64,000 nucleotides of DNA from Bacillus sp. sid0103 (GCF_019219025.1 NZ_JAHUWN010000010.1:62001-126000); one strand, 5' to 3'; shown: positions 46,051 through 55,289, numbered from the stretch's first letter. A program made the numbers and translations. Notes: a model not told the origin generated them from the letters alone.

Positions 46051-46240
46051 CCTAATCAACTCCACTATCATTATAACCGTTTAGGCAGCATTCACCCATC
46101 TATTGAGACCCTACAAAAAGGCTTACAGGAAACTCGCTGTCAGCCTAAACTATTCTTCTTATAAATTTAATTATTTCTGTCCTGTCAACTTAGCTGATTT
46201 ACTGCATCTTTTTTTAAGAACAATCTGCCTCAGGCAAAAA

Positions 46241-46267
46241 ACAAGCACTGACATATGCCAGTGCTTG
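46241..46267 (-). terminator. Terminator after the broken SH3/DUF4163-type gene
   Basis: ACAAGCACTG and CCAGTGCTTGT pair around a short AT loop; the leftward transcript continues with TTTTTTG. A further imperfect hairpin (AGGCTTACAG/CTGTCAGCCT) lies at 46127-46154 without a T-run. Confidence 0.8.
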
Positions 46268-46271
46268 TCGA

Positions 46272-47174
46272 TTACTTATAGAGTGTACTTGGTATTTTAA
46301 CAGTAGGATATCCCGAAGAATAAGGTCCTACTTCATATTCCTGAAAAACTAAAACAATACCGGAATCTGTGTAATAGAATTGTGTATTGTTATTAATGGC
46401 AACATCGCTAAGCTTGGATACAGAAAAGGTCTCGTTATGCTTTATCATATAGTTATACGCATATCGCTGCACTTTACTAACCTTAGTATTTGAATTTAAT
46501 ACATCTCTCAATTTTACTTTTTGACCATTACTAATTTTGAAATTAAACGAAGTAACTGAACCCATTCCATGCGCACCACCATAGTAGCCATAATCATAGA
46601 TAAGTACGCTTAAAGTCTTTCCGTTGTTATATTTAATTTTGTATGTTGTTGTATAATCATAGTCGCATGCGTAGGAATATTCTCCACACAATTCCACATC
46701 TTTACGAACCTCTTTTTCATCCTTTAACATTTTTTAATATTCCTTATAAGCGTTCGAGGCATAAATTAATAATGCTTGGTTGATTTTCTTTTCTGCAGTT
46801 TTACTTTTTAGTCCTTTTACTTGAGGATAGGACAGTTTGCTAATATTCTTGTACTTATATTTTACTACGACAACGCCTTTTGGAGTGAACTTCAGGTATT
46901 TTGTCATGACATACGCTTTCTTACCCTTATAACGAATTTCGGAATAACCGCTCGACTTTTTGGCATAAACAGTTACCTTTATTCCCTTTTTCAGCGAGCC
47001 AACCTTCTTATACTTTGTTCCCGCACCGCTTCTAACATTTAATTTATCAACCGTTACGGTGGCTGATTGTGTTGTCGCAGCTTCCACTTGTTTGTTAGGG
47101 CTTACTATTGTGCTGAATAAAAACATAATCACAGTTAGAAAAAGAGTAAGCCGTAAAGTTTTTGATAATTTCAT
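46272..47174 (-). pseudogene. Secreted SH3 / DUF4163-DUF3298-like protein broken by an in-frame stop
   Basis: Two same-frame open segments (47174-46734 and 46730-46272) are split by a single TAA at 46736-46734. The first has a signal peptide (to about residue 32, QVEAA) and a bacterial SH3 domain (VDKLNVRSGAGTKYKKVGSL), and then begins a PdaC/RsiV-like domain (YPQVKGLKSKTAEKKINQAL). The second continues that domain (CDYDYTTTYKIKYNNGKTLS; YGGAHGMGSVTSFNF; KVKLRDVL). Because the stop cuts a recognisable domain, a nonsense mutation, a sequencing error or read-through is more likely than two real genes. If intact (about 300 residues) it would be a wall-associated protein. Confidence 0.75.
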
Positions 47175-47228
47175 AGTATCCTCCTAAAATATGTTTTATC
47201 TTTCGTGCTGACCTTCCAGTCATCATAA

Positions 47229-47244
47229 GTGGTGCCTGACACCC
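47229..47244. repeat. GTGTCAGGCACC repeat, half copy
   Basis: GTGGTGCCTGACACCC, the right arm only, directly at the 3' end of the aldo/keto reductase gene. Confidence 0.65.
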
Positions 47245-48120
47245 TTAATATCGTACTAAGGGCATTCCCTCTTGGGGTCTTGGAAAATATCTGTTTATTT
47301 GTGCTAAATCCTCTGCATGAAGTGCCCAACCGTGTGCATCAAGATTACGTTTAATATGCTCAATGTTTTTGGCTTTCGGGATGGTTACAACCCCATCCTG
47401 TCTAAGTATCCAGTTTAGAGCTACTTGATGAGCTGTTTTCCCATATTTCGCGCCGATACCATCTAATATATTGCGCTCTATTGTCCCCTCCCTCGGGAAT
47501 CCAGGGCTTCCAAAAAATTCAGGAGCATAACCAAATGGTGAATAGGCCATAACCGTAATCCCTTGCTGATGACAATATGGCAGGACATTATTTTCAATAC
47601 GTCTGTCATTTAGATGATAACCAACCTGATTACAAGCGAGATGATGATCCCCCAGACCTTGTTTTGCTTCTTCCAATAATTCCGGAGTGAAGTTACTAAC
47701 CCCTATATGGTTAACCAACCCTTTTTCTAGCAAATAGACCATGGCACGCATGGTTTCCTCTACAAGGTGTTCCGTGCTTGGCCAATGCTGCAAGTATAAG
47801 TCGACATAGGTAGTTTTCAACCTTTCTAGGCTTGATTCTACTGCCTCAATCACTCCTTGATAAGAGCAATTTTTTGCAGAAACCTTTGTTGTTAAAAAAA
47901 TATCCTTGCGGCAATCAGCAATCGCTTCACCAACAATCCTTTCGGCACCAACCCTAGCGTACTCTTCAGCTGTATCGATCAGCGTTATACCATTCTCAAT
48001 TCCAAATCTTAATGCTTTAATTTCTTCTTTTGCTTCACTCTTATGTTCTCCGTAAGTCCAGGTTCCCTGACCAATAATTGGAATCTTCACCTGGTTCTTC
48101 CCTAAATCTCTATGTAACAT
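47245..48120 (-). CDS. Aldo/keto reductase
   Basis: A 291-residue NADPH-dependent reductase of the AKR superfamily. The catalytic tetrad is visible: Asp and Tyr in LIDTAEEYARVGAE, Lys in FLTTKVS, and His in YLQHWPS. The NADP-binding C-terminal segment is VVTIPKAKNIEHIKRNLDA. Members reduce small aldehydes or ketones; the physiological substrate is unknown. It lies 13 bases downstream of the histidine-phosphatase gene and probably shares its transcript. Confidence 0.9.
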   Translation of the reverse strand: MLHRDLGKNQVKIPIIGQGTWTYGEHKSEAKEEIKALRFGIENGITLIDTAEEYARVGAERIVGEAIADCRKDIFLTTKVSAKNCSYQGVIEAVESSLERLKTTYVDLYLQHWPSTEHLVEETMRAMVYLLEKGLVNHIGVSNFTPELLEEAKQGLGDHHLACNQVGYHLNDRRIENNVLPYCHQQGITVMAYSPFGYAPEFFGSPGFPREGTIERNILDGIGAKYGKTAHQVALNWILRQDGVVTIPKAKNIEHIKRNLDAHGWALHAEDLAQINRYFPRPQEGMPLVRY

Positions 48121-48133
48121 TTCAGCACCTAAC

Positions 48134-48679
48134 CTAACCCCGCCACAGCCTATCTATGGAAATCTCATTGTTCGTTAACTTCAAAAGAAACACATCCGGA
48201 TTTGTAAGGTTTCTCCATTGCTCAAAGCCAAAATCCGGGAGATAATTTTTTAATAGTAATGACATCAAATTTCCATGGGTGACGATTAGTGTGTTTTCCG
48301 AATCACTCTTAAATATTTCTTCCACCACACTAACAACACGGTGCATCGCTTCCCGGCTGGACTCGCCGTGGTCGAACTTTAGATCTAAGTCATCGTATGT
48401 AGCTTTTAATTTCTCAAGCCAATCAGGTAAAACCTCTCTACTTAAAATTCGCTCCGCTAACCTATCCTCAACTTCAAGGTCTATTTTTTCCCGCGCGGCA
48501 GCCCGCTCGATGGACTGGATGGCCCGTAAGAAGGGACTTGAGATGATGCGATTCATTTTCACATCCACAAAAAATTCAGCTAAATCGGCTGCTTGCCTGA
48601 CTCCTTGTGCAGTAAGCCGTGCCTCGCTTGATTGTCCTTCCGCTTCACAGTGCCTTATCACAAAGATCTTTTTTTCCAA
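48134..48679 (-). CDS. Histidine phosphatase family protein
   Basis: A phosphoglycerate-mutase-like phosphatase of about 181 residues with the RHG-type motif VIRHCEAEGQ (RHC here, as in several Bacillus members), RLTAQGVRQAADLAEF, ISSPFLRAIQS and the second catalytic His in LIVTHGNLMSLL. The start is unclear. I favour the TTG at 48679, placed eight bases after GGGGA; the ATG at 48688 has GGGG directly against it, and a TTG at 48709 extends the frame further. It is the first gene of a pair with the aldo/keto reductase. Substrate unknown. Confidence 0.85.
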   Translation of the reverse strand: MEKKIFVIRHCEAEGQSSEARLTAQGVRQAADLAEFFVDVKMNRIISSPFLRAIQSIERAAAREKIDLEVEDRLAERILSREVLPDWLEKLKATYDDLDLKFDHGESSREAMHRVVSVVEEIFKSDSENTLIVTHGNLMSLLLKNYLPDFGFEQWRNLTNPDVFLLKLTNNEISIDRLWRG

Positions 48680-48889
48680 GTTAATCATCCCCATTAAATA
48701 AGTCAGCAACTGTAATTAAATTCGATACACTTGCTAAATCTCCTCCTCTGTTTCTCCTAAAAGTGAGCCATATTTTTTTCCACATTAATTAAGCTCATCA
48801 CCCAAATAACCTAAACCAAACACCTTCTTTTTTCATACCTTAATAAAAAACTGGAAATGTATGAAAGGAAACTGGAGGTATACAGAGAT

Positions 48890-49255
48890 ATGTTGGAGGT
48901 AAAGCAATCTCAACATGGGCGAGGGATTTTCGCAACTCGTGATATTAAGAAGGATGAGCTTTTAGAGGTGTCACCGGTCATCATCTTCCCTAAAGAAGAG
49001 TTTAAGTATTTGGAAAAAACGACCTTGATTGATTATGTCTTCTGGTGGGGAAAAGAGTTTGATGAATGTGCATTAGCACTGGGTATTGGGTCGCTATTTA
49101 ACCATTCCAGCAAACCGAACGCCATCTTTAAAAGAAAACTAAATAAGAGCACCATTAACTTTTATGCATATACCGACATTAAAGAGGGCGAGGAAATCCG
49201 GATTAATTACAATGGTGATCCCGATGACAAAACGAAATTGTGGTTTGAGAAATAA
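48890..49255 (+). CDS. SET-domain protein (putative lysine methyltransferase)
   Basis: A 121-residue protein consisting almost wholly of a SET domain. HGRGIFATRDIKKDELL opens the S-adenosylmethionine-binding fold, SLFNHSSKPNA holds the conserved NHS core, and INFYAYTDIKEGEEIRINY ends it. The C-terminal post-SET cysteines of eukaryotic enzymes are absent. Small stand-alone SET proteins occur in some Bacillus genomes; the methylated target is not known. ATG 48890 is chosen because GGAGGT lies ten bases upstream. It is convergent with a GNAT gene. Confidence 0.85.
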   Translation: MLEVKQSQHGRGIFATRDIKKDELLEVSPVIIFPKEEFKYLEKTTLIDYVFWWGKEFDECALALGIGSLFNHSSKPNAIFKRKLNKSTINFYAYTDIKEGEEIRINYNGDPDDKTKLWFEK

Positions 49256-49272
49256 TCAGAAAGATGGAATTC

Positions 49273-49306
49273 GAAAAGAGCCCAGTCATTAGATTGGGCC
49301 CTTTTC
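49273..49306. terminator. Bidirectional terminator between SET and GNAT genes
   Basis: GAAAAGAGCCCA and TGGGCCCTTTTC pair with one mismatch around a 10-base loop; T-runs lie on both strands. It separates convergent genes. Confidence 0.8.
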
Positions 49307-49848
49307 TACTTATGATGATAAGTCTTTACTCTCCAAATCATATGATCAAATCCTTCTCCCCAATAATCCTTTAATAAATATTCGGGTGCCCCAAATTTCT
49401 TCTTCCATATCTTTTGTGCATTCGTATATCCACTATCGAGGCAAAATTCCGTTATATCCTTTTTCTCTAAGGTTCGAAACATGGCATTCAACAGCAAATT
49501 TCCAACCCCGTTTCTCTGAAAGTCTGGATGTACAAATACGGTGCCTATCTCTACCAATTCCTTTAATGCCCCATCCGTACAACTAGTAATGAGGTCACTA
49601 GCAGCGCCATACTCAATGGTACCAATAATTTTGGAATGATCTAAAGCGATTAAAAAATAGCGATTCTCCCCATTACTTTCTAAATCACTTTGCACGTATT
49701 TCATCTTTAACTCGATTTCCTGTTCTATTTCCTCCACCATCTCAGCTAGTCCTTCTTTAGCAAAGGTGTCTGTAATGACAATTCTAAAAAATTGACTTAA
49801 CTCTTCCTGGTCCTCCCGTTCAGGTCTCCTTATCTCCATATGATTCAC
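49306..49848 (-). CDS. GNAT-family N-acetyltransferase
   Basis: A 180-residue acetyltransferase. Motif A, which binds acetyl-CoA, reads VHPDFQRNGVGNLLLNAMF at about 110-128, preceded by the beta-strand VEIGTVF. Motif B follows (FCLDSGYTNAQKIWKKKFG). The acceptor is unknown. Its GTG start overlaps the TGA of the upstream PAS kinase (GTGA), with GGGGG upstream, so the two are translationally coupled; an in-frame ATG three codons on is an alternative start. Confidence 0.88.
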   Translation of the reverse strand: MNHMEIRRPEREDQEELSQFFRIVITDTFAKEGLAEMVEEIEQEIELKMKYVQSDLESNGENRYFLIALDHSKIIGTIEYGAASDLITSCTDGALKELVEIGTVFVHPDFQRNGVGNLLLNAMFRTLEKKDITEFCLDSGYTNAQKIWKKKFGAPEYLLKDYWGEGFDHMIWRVKTYHHK

Positions 49849-50930
49849 GCCAAAGCCCCCACCATCGGTAAATTCACTTCGATACAGGTTCCATTTGTGC
49901 TGCTAGTAATATGAATATTCCCCTTATGCTCTTCAATAATTTGATAACTCACTGGCATCCCTAGTCCTGTTCCGTGTTCTTTTGTTGTATAAAACGGTTC
50001 ATTTATCCGGTTGATAATATCAGGTGGAATTCCACATCCTTGATCGATAATCTTAATCTGCACAATGTCCTCCGTAAAAATAGCTCCTTCAACCAGGATT
50101 ATGCCGCCATCTGGCATAGCCTCAATAGCATTTTTTATATAATTGATAAACACTTGTTTTAATTGGTTTTCATCCCCTAAGATTAACTCTTCCTGGAGAC
50201 TTAACCTTTTTTCAACCTGAATATTATTGAGTAATACTTGCGACTCCATTACCGTCAAGACTTGTTCCACTAATAAACGGATATTCAATTTTTCTAACTT
50301 CTTTTTGGTGGGCGTTGCCAGCACCATTAGTTCTTTTAAAATCACTTCAATTCGCGAAATCTCCGATTCTACTACGTTAAAATACATGGATTCACCTTTG
50401 TATTCTCCCATGATTAATTGGAGAAACCCTTTTATAGCAGTGATGGGATTTCGAATTTCATGGGCAATCCCAGCAGCCAATTGTCCTGCCACCGCTTGTT
50501 TTTCCGATAGCATTTGCCTTTCTTTTTTAATCAAAGATATATCTTCTAGTACTACATAGGACCCCACCACTTCTTCATTAAAAAGGATTGGGAAAGTAGT
50601 TACATTTACGTCCATTATTGTTCCATGGCTCATACTAATTCTTGAATCAAAATTTGTAAGTTTTTCACGACCTTTTTCGAAAAAAAATGTTTGCGTTTCA
50701 TTTAAACCAGAAGAGAGGAAAATATTACTCAATCTCATCTGTAATAATTCGGGTGCAGTGCATCCCAAGAGTGTTTCACAAACATCATTCACATAAGCCA
50801 ATTCTCCTGCCATATTCAATATAAAGAATGAGTCTGCGTTTTTTGATAAAACAGAGAAATCTTTATCTACATTCACATCTATATATATTTCAAGTAGAAA
50901 GTTCAGCCGTTTAATCTCATCCAGTTCCAT
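49845..50930 (-). CDS. Soluble single-PAS histidine kinase
   Basis: A 361-residue cytoplasmic kinase with one PAS domain (about 20-130, FFILNMAGELAYVNDVCETL). HisKA follows with GIAHEIRNPITAIKGFLQLI, and then HATPase with NAIEAMPDGG, DQGCGIPPDI and HGTGLGMPVSYQII. It closely resembles the catalytic half of the other PAS kinase at 40.7-42.2 kb. No response regulator is adjacent and there are no membrane helices, so it may be a phosphorelay (Spo0F-directed) kinase (inference). GAGGGAGGG precedes the ATG. Confidence 0.87.
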   Translation of the reverse strand: MELDEIKRLNFLLEIYIDVNVDKDFSVLSKNADSFFILNMAGELAYVNDVCETLLGCTAPELLQMRLSNIFLSSGLNETQTFFFEKGREKLTNFDSRISMSHGTIMDVNVTTFPILFNEEVVGSYVVLEDISLIKKERQMLSEKQAVAGQLAAGIAHEIRNPITAIKGFLQLIMGEYKGESMYFNVVESEISRIEVILKELMVLATPTKKKLEKLNIRLLVEQVLTVMESQVLLNNIQVEKRLSLQEELILGDENQLKQVFINYIKNAIEAMPDGGIILVEGAIFTEDIVQIKIIDQGCGIPPDIINRINEPFYTTKEHGTGLGMPVSYQIIEEHKGNIHITSSTNGTCIEVNLPMVGALA

Positions 50931-50970
50931 CCTTACCCTCCCTCTCTCGGCATTTAACCTAAATAAAAAA

Positions 50971-51007
50971 CCAAAATAAGCGTAGAGGTTCCTACGTCTT
51001 ATTTTGG
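50971..51007 (-). terminator. Terminator downstream of the thiazole operon
   Basis: CCAAAATAAGCGTAG and CTACGTCTTATTTTGG pair with one bulged base. The leftward transcript continues as GGTTTTTTATTTAGG. It ends transcription coming from the thiF side before the PAS kinase gene. Nothing else clear is seen in 51008-51203. Confidence 0.75.
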
Positions 51008-51203
51008 CCTAAATTCTAGCATCCATAAATCTAGAGAATCATTGCCTATTAAAAATAGCTTCCTTATATTTCCTCTTACAAAGAGCACGATTCGAATAGA
51101 GCAAAAATCCCTATTCCACTATTAATACTAACCTTATTTGTTAAAATTTTCAATCAGTTCTTTTTTATTTTCTTTGGTTTTCCTAAAAGAAAAATTAGGC
51201 AAT

Positions 51204-51329
51204 TTACTTTTTTAAAATCAGCCATCGAGCGAGCAGGATGGGCAGCCCAAGCATAACCACTGACACCACAATGCCAACATAAGGGGCTAACACGGGATAT
51301 CCAAACATATTCACTGAAATAAAATTCAT
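51204..51329 (-). CDS. Putative one-helix membrane peptide
   Basis: A 41-residue frame beginning MNFISVNMFGYPVL, with one strong hydrophobic helix (YVGIVVSVVMLGLPILLARW) and a basic end LILKK. GTGGAAG lies eight bases before ATG 51329; an in-frame ATG at 51350 lacks a site. It sits about 80 bases past thiF, before the operon terminator, so it would be co-transcribed with the thi genes. I do not recognise it; the membrane-like pattern with a positive-inside tail supports coding, but it could be chance. Confidence 0.4.
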   Translation of the reverse strand: MNFISVNMFGYPVLAPYVGIVVSVVMLGLPILLARWLILKK

Positions 51330-51411
51330 GTATAAGTCTTCCACTTTCATAATATTTGTCAGGGTAGATATTAATATAGGAAGATTAGAGCCAGTCGTTG
51401 TTTCATTCTAA

Positions 51412-52431
51412 CTAACCCAAGTATCTATGATATAGTGCCTTTGCTGCGGAAATATCCTTCGTTCCGTGTACTAACACCCTTCCGTCTTTAAAAACTACTA
51501 ATCGGTGAGAATTCACAGTATACGATAAAAGGTAAGGATTTCGTTCCACGGCTCCCCCTTGATTCGCAAATATTTTTTCTAAAGCCTCCAAATCACGAAC
51601 AATTGGAATCGAAGGACGTATCTGAACAGAATCTCTTCCACATAGGACAGCTGTCTTTGTTTGATTTTCAAATGATAAATAAGGGTAAGTACGTTCTTCC
51701 CCGCAAGAAGGACAATCCCTCTTTTTCAATTTATCTACTTGTATGGAACTATATTGGTTTTTCCATACATCAAAAGAAACAAGTTTATTTCGCAATGAAT
51801 CCAAGTCACCAACCAAAATTTTCAATGCTTCACTTATTTGAAAAGAAACGACCATGTTAACAGCTGGACTAATAATTCCAGCTGTATCACAGGTTAATCC
51901 TCCAAGAGGAACTGTTTCTACTAAACAAGAAAGGCAAGGTGTTTGTTGAGGAATGATCGTGTAGGAGATTCCGTAGCTTCCAACGCAAGCACCGTAAATC
52001 CATGGGACACCATACATTTGGGATACATCGTTAATGATCATTCTTGTTTCGAAATTATCCGTTGCATCCATAATAAGATCAACTTTTTTGGCCCAGTCCT
52101 CCAGCTCTGACACAGAGGCATCCGCAATGATTGCCTCCATTTTTACAGAAGAGTTAATGGCTGTTAAGCGGTTTTTGGCCGCTATTACTTTAGGAATTCG
52201 ATTTTGGGCATCTTCTTCTGTATATAATTGCTGCCGCTGTAAATTGGACCATTCTACATAATCACGATCAACAATGGTAAGTTTACCAATTCCAGCGCGG
52301 ACAAGTGCTTCGGCACATGCTGATCCGAGCGCTCCCACTCCAATTATGAGTACATGTTTATCGGAAATTCGCTGCTGCCCGTCTTTTCCAATGGGTGAAA
52401 AAAGTTCTTGTCGTGAGTACCGATTAATCAC
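51412..52431 (-). CDS. thiF: ThiF-family adenylyltransferase
   Basis: A 339-residue E1-like enzyme that adenylates the C-terminal glycine of ThiS so that sulfur can be loaded for thiazole synthesis. The ATP loop is [17 protein letters not shown] (about 30-46), adenylation residues are in [13 protein letters not shown], and [10 protein letters not shown] follows. Zinc-binding cysteines lie in PCLSC and CPSCG. A C-terminal extension of about 90 residues follows, as in Bacillus ThiF. Its start overlaps thiG by four bases. Confidence 0.92.
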   Translation of the reverse strand: MINRYSRQELFSPIGKDGQQRISDKHVLIIGVGALGSACAEALVRAGIGKLTIVDRDYVEWSNLQRQQLYTEEDAQNRIPKVIAAKNRLTAINSSVKMEAIIADASVSELEDWAKKVDLIMDATDNFETRMIINDVSQMYGVPWIYGACVGSYGISYTIIPQQTPCLSCLVETVPLGGLTCDTAGIISPAVNMVVSFQISEALKILVGDLDSLRNKLVSFDVWKNQYSSIQVDKLKKRDCPSCGEERTYPYLSFENQTKTAVLCGRDSVQIRPSIPIVRDLEALEKIFANQGGAVERNPYLLSYTVNSHRLVVFKDGRVLVHGTKDISAAKALYHRYLG

Positions 52432-53195
52432 CCGATACTCATTCCTTCCTTTGGACTGCTTGCTGTAGAATATCTCTTTTTCTCGATTCGGCCGGCCTCA
52501 TAGCCTAAACGTCCAGCTTCAATCGCTAATCTCATTGCTTTTGCCATTTTTACTGGATCCTTGGCAGCTGACACAGCCGTATTCAATAAGACGCCATCGG
52601 CTCCTAATTCCATCGCTAAAGCCGAATCGGCCGGTGAGCCGATTCCAGCATCAACAATAACAGGAACGACGGCTTGTTCGATAATAAAGCTAAGGTTTAC
52701 GGGATTGATGATACCTTGACCAGATCCAATTGGCGAGGCCCCTGGCATGACAGCATGACAGCCAGCTTCTTGAAGTTTCCTAGCTAAAACAACATCATCT
52801 GAGGTATAAGGGAGGACAATAAATCCTTCCTTCACTAATTCTTCTGTCGCCTTTAGGGTTTCAATCGGGTCAGGAAGTAATGTTTTATCACAGCCAATCA
52901 CTTCCACTTTAATCATATCGCATAGGCCAGATGCTTTTGCTAATTTTGCGATACGGACGGCCTCTGCCGCTGTTTTCGCACCTGCTGTATTAGGCAGTAG
53001 CGTATATTTATTGGTGTCTAGCTGTTCTAAAAAATTCGGCTGACTTGATTCAAAAATATTCATTCGTCTTACCGCGAACGTGAGGATTTCAGCTTTGGAA
53101 ACTTCCACTGCTTCCTTTTGGATTTCATAGCTTGGATACTTTCCCGTTCCTAGAAACAAACGAGATTGAAAGGATAATGAACCTATTTTTAACAT
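52428..53195 (-). CDS. thiG: Thiazole synthase
   Basis: A 255-residue TIM-barrel enzyme that condenses deoxyxylulose-5-phosphate, dehydroglycine (from ThiO) and ThiS thiocarboxylate into the thiazole phosphate. Typical segments are [58 protein letters not shown] and [20 protein letters not shown]. The substrate-binding lysine in MIKVEV is present. It lies one base after thiS and overlaps thiF. Confidence 0.95.
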   Translation of the reverse strand: MLKIGSLSFQSRLFLGTGKYPSYEIQKEAVEVSKAEILTFAVRRMNIFESSQPNFLEQLDTNKYTLLPNTAGAKTAAEAVRIAKLAKASGLCDMIKVEVIGCDKTLLPDPIETLKATEELVKEGFIVLPYTSDDVVLARKLQEAGCHAVMPGASPIGSGQGIINPVNLSFIIEQAVVPVIVDAGIGSPADSALAMELGADGVLLNTAVSAAKDPVKMAKAMRLAIEAGRLGYEAGRIEKKRYSTASSPKEGMSIG

Positions 53196-53196
53196 G

Positions 53197-53400
53197 TCAA
53201 CCGCCTCCTACAAAATGGACTATTTCAATTCGATCTTTATCTGATAATCTAGTACTTTGGTGATCTATTTTGGTTAATATTTCACCGTTTACTTCCACGA
53301 CAACGCACCTTTCATGGATTTCATAATGCTTGAGAACATCTGAAACAAATACGACATGCTCTGGTAATTGGATATACTCGCCATTTAATATTACTTCCAT
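53197..53400 (-). CDS. thiS: Sulfur carrier protein ThiS
   Basis: A 67-residue ubiquitin-fold sulfur carrier ending in the obligatory Gly-Gly (HFVGGG). The N-terminal [13 protein letters not shown] and [12 protein letters not shown] match the family. ATG 53400 is chosen because AGGAGG lies six bases upstream; the longer in-frame extension to 53466 would run into thiO. It starts 10 bases after the thiO stop. Confidence 0.94.
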   Translation of the reverse strand: MEVILNGEYIQLPEHVVFVSDVLKHYEIHERCVVVEVNGEILTKIDHQSTRLSDKDRIEIVHFVGGG

Positions 53401-53410
53401 CTTTGACCTC

Positions 53411-54556
53411 CTAACCAACTGTCTCTTTGTGTCTTTCAAGGTGAAAAGCTGCGAGAAGAGCCTCATTTTGCCGTCTATCTGCTAATAGGTCAGCTACTAT
53501 TTCCCCTGTAATAGGGCTTAATAATATCCCATTTCGAAAATGCCCTGCTGCAACGAACAATCTCTTCCATCTTGGATGCTCGCCAATATAAGGGATTCCA
53601 TCGCCTGTCTGTGGTCTGAGTCCTGACCACACTCGCTCCCATTCTGCTTCCTTAATCTTAGGTACTAGTTGAGTCGCTCTTTCTATTAATGAAGCAATCC
53701 CTTCGGGTGTAACCTTGTTATCAAAGGTATTTTCAATCATGGTTGCCCCAATATAAATTTCCCCATTTCGTTTTGGTACCAGATAACAGCGTTTGTCAGA
53801 AAAAATAGTCGTGTTAATAATCGGCTCCTCCGTTCTAACGGAAAAGCATTCTCCTTTAACAGGATACACGCTAATGTCCAGCCCAGATTCACGCATTAAT
53901 TTCGCTGCCCAAGCTCCGGTGGCCACGACTACTTGTTCACTATGTATGACACCATTGGTCGTTTTAACCCCTTTAACCTGACCGTTTTCAAAAATAAAAG
54001 AAAGGACCTCCGTATTTTCACGAATTTCCGCTCCAAAATAAACCGCCGCTTTTGCAAAAGCTTGTGTTAACTTTGCTGGCTGCACATGTCCATCGTTGGG
54101 GAGATACATCCCTCCAACAACACTTGGTGCTAAAGACGGTTCCATTTCTCGTAATACCTTTCCATCCAGCCATTTTATAGATGGATCCCAATTACTTTGA
54201 TAGTTGACCTGCTTTTTTACTTCTACTGCTATTTCTTCCGTTTCTGCAATTTTCAGCATTCCTTTATTCACAAACTCGATATCAATTCCAGTATATTCAT
54301 ATAACTCGCTTGATAGAGTGGAAAACATTGCTTGACTCTTTAATGCCAACTGGAATAAAGGACCATCTTGTTCAATCTCTGCTTGTGCTGCCAGCATACC
54401 GGCAGCCGCACTGGAAGCTTGGCAAGCCAATCGTTCCTTCTCAATTATGATTACTTTTCTTCCCATTTTTGATAGTTGATAGGCAATAGAGGATCCGTTA
54501 ATCCCTCCTCCGATTATGGCAACATCAAATGAATTTTCCACTTGTTCCATCTCCAT
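53411..54556 (-). CDS. thiO: Glycine oxidase ThiO
   Basis: A 381-residue FAD enzyme of the DAO family that oxidises glycine to iminoglycine for the thiazole ring. The FAD loop is AIIGGGINGSSIAYQLS (about 13-29), followed by SSAAAGMLAAQAE, VVATGAWAAKLM, GLRPQTGDGIPYIGE and the C-terminal AAGHFRNGILLSPITG. Its start lies inside the end of tenI (32-base overlap). Several close starts (ATG, ATG, GTG) are possible within six codons. Confidence 0.93.
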   Translation of the reverse strand: MEMEQVENSFDVAIIGGGINGSSIAYQLSKMGRKVIIIEKERLACQASSAAAGMLAAQAEIEQDGPLFQLALKSQAMFSTLSSELYEYTGIDIEFVNKGMLKIAETEEIAVEVKKQVNYQSNWDPSIKWLDGKVLREMEPSLAPSVVGGMYLPNDGHVQPAKLTQAFAKAAVYFGAEIRENTEVLSFIFENGQVKGVKTTNGVIHSEQVVVATGAWAAKLMRESGLDISVYPVKGECFSVRTEEPIINTTIFSDKRCYLVPKRNGEIYIGATMIENTFDNKVTPEGIASLIERATQLVPKIKEAEWERVWSGLRPQTGDGIPYIGEHPRWKRLFVAAGHFRNGILLSPITGEIVADLLADRRQNEALLAAFHLERHKETVG

Positions 54557-55169
54557 CTCTTAACACATTTAAATAAGCCTTTACTGCTAATAATGGATCG
54601 CGAGCTTCTAAAACTCCTGACATGACCGCGATACCTTTTGCCCCTGCTTCGAGTACCCGCCCCGTATTCTCAGGGGTTATGCCTCCAATGGCAATAACCG
54701 GAACCTCTAATTGTGTGATCCTTGATAATTCCTCAAGACCTTTAGGGGTCATTCCTGGTTTTGATTGTGAAGGGAAGACATGGCCGAAAAGCACGTAATC
54801 AGCACCATTTTCTTTTGCTTTTTGTCCTTCATCAAAGGAGTGGGTGGAACTCCCTACCCTAAGCTGTGGAAAATTTCCTTTGACAATGGCTGTATCTAAA
54901 CTATGAAAGGCTAATTGAACCCCTCCTGCCTTTGTAACTAAGGCAACATCCACACGATCATTGATAATAATCTTTGATAGTGGCAGGTTTTTCGTGGTTA
55001 ATAGTTCAACTGCTTGAAAAAGCTCCCTCGCTGTTTTTTGTTTTTCTCGTAAGTGAATCGCGGTTACATATGGGTGAATATCCATGACAATTTCACGTAG
55101 CTGTTCGATCGGCATTTTACCATTGGATATAATATGCAACTCTTTAACACTAGTTAAAATACAAGTCAC
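54525..55169 (-). CDS. tenI: Thiazole tautomerase TenI
   Basis: A TIM-barrel protein of about 214 residues resembling thiamine-phosphate synthase, which in Bacillus aromatises the thiazole product. Landmarks are ELHIISNG, IHLREKQKTARELF, IIINDRVDVALV, GSSTHSFDEG, ADYVLFGHVFPSQSKPGMTP and VPVIAIGGITPEN. The frame stays open up to 55277, but that would cross the riboswitch terminator, so the true start lies downstream. GTG 55169 is my choice, with AAAGG close upstream; TTG 55139 at ELHIIS is the alternative. It is the first gene of the operon. Confidence 0.88.
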   Translation of the reverse strand: MTCILTSVKELHIISNGKMPIEQLREIVMDIHPYVTAIHLREKQKTARELFQAVELLTTKNLPLSKIIINDRVDVALVTKAGGVQLAFHSLDTAIVKGNFPQLRVGSSTHSFDEGQKAKENGADYVLFGHVFPSQSKPGMTPKGLEELSRITQLEVPVIAIGGITPENTGRVLEAGAKGIAVMSGVLEARDPLLAVKAYLNVLRDGDGTSGKFI

Positions 55170-55218
55170 CCCTTTAAGAAGATTCCGCTTCTCTATGAAA
55201 TATAGTGAAAAACAAAAA

Positions 55219-55245
55219 ACCACTTTCTTTTGATAAGAAAGTGGT
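55219..55245 (-). terminator. Riboswitch-controlled terminator before tenI
   Basis: ACCACTTTCTT and AAGAAAGTGGT form a perfect stem with a 5-base loop; the leftward transcript continues TTTTTGTTTTT. It lies about 45 bases after the TPP aptamer and is its expression platform. Confidence 0.88.
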
Positions 55246-55289
55246 TGATAATTTGAAATATAAACATGATCCTTCAAATATCCATGTTT

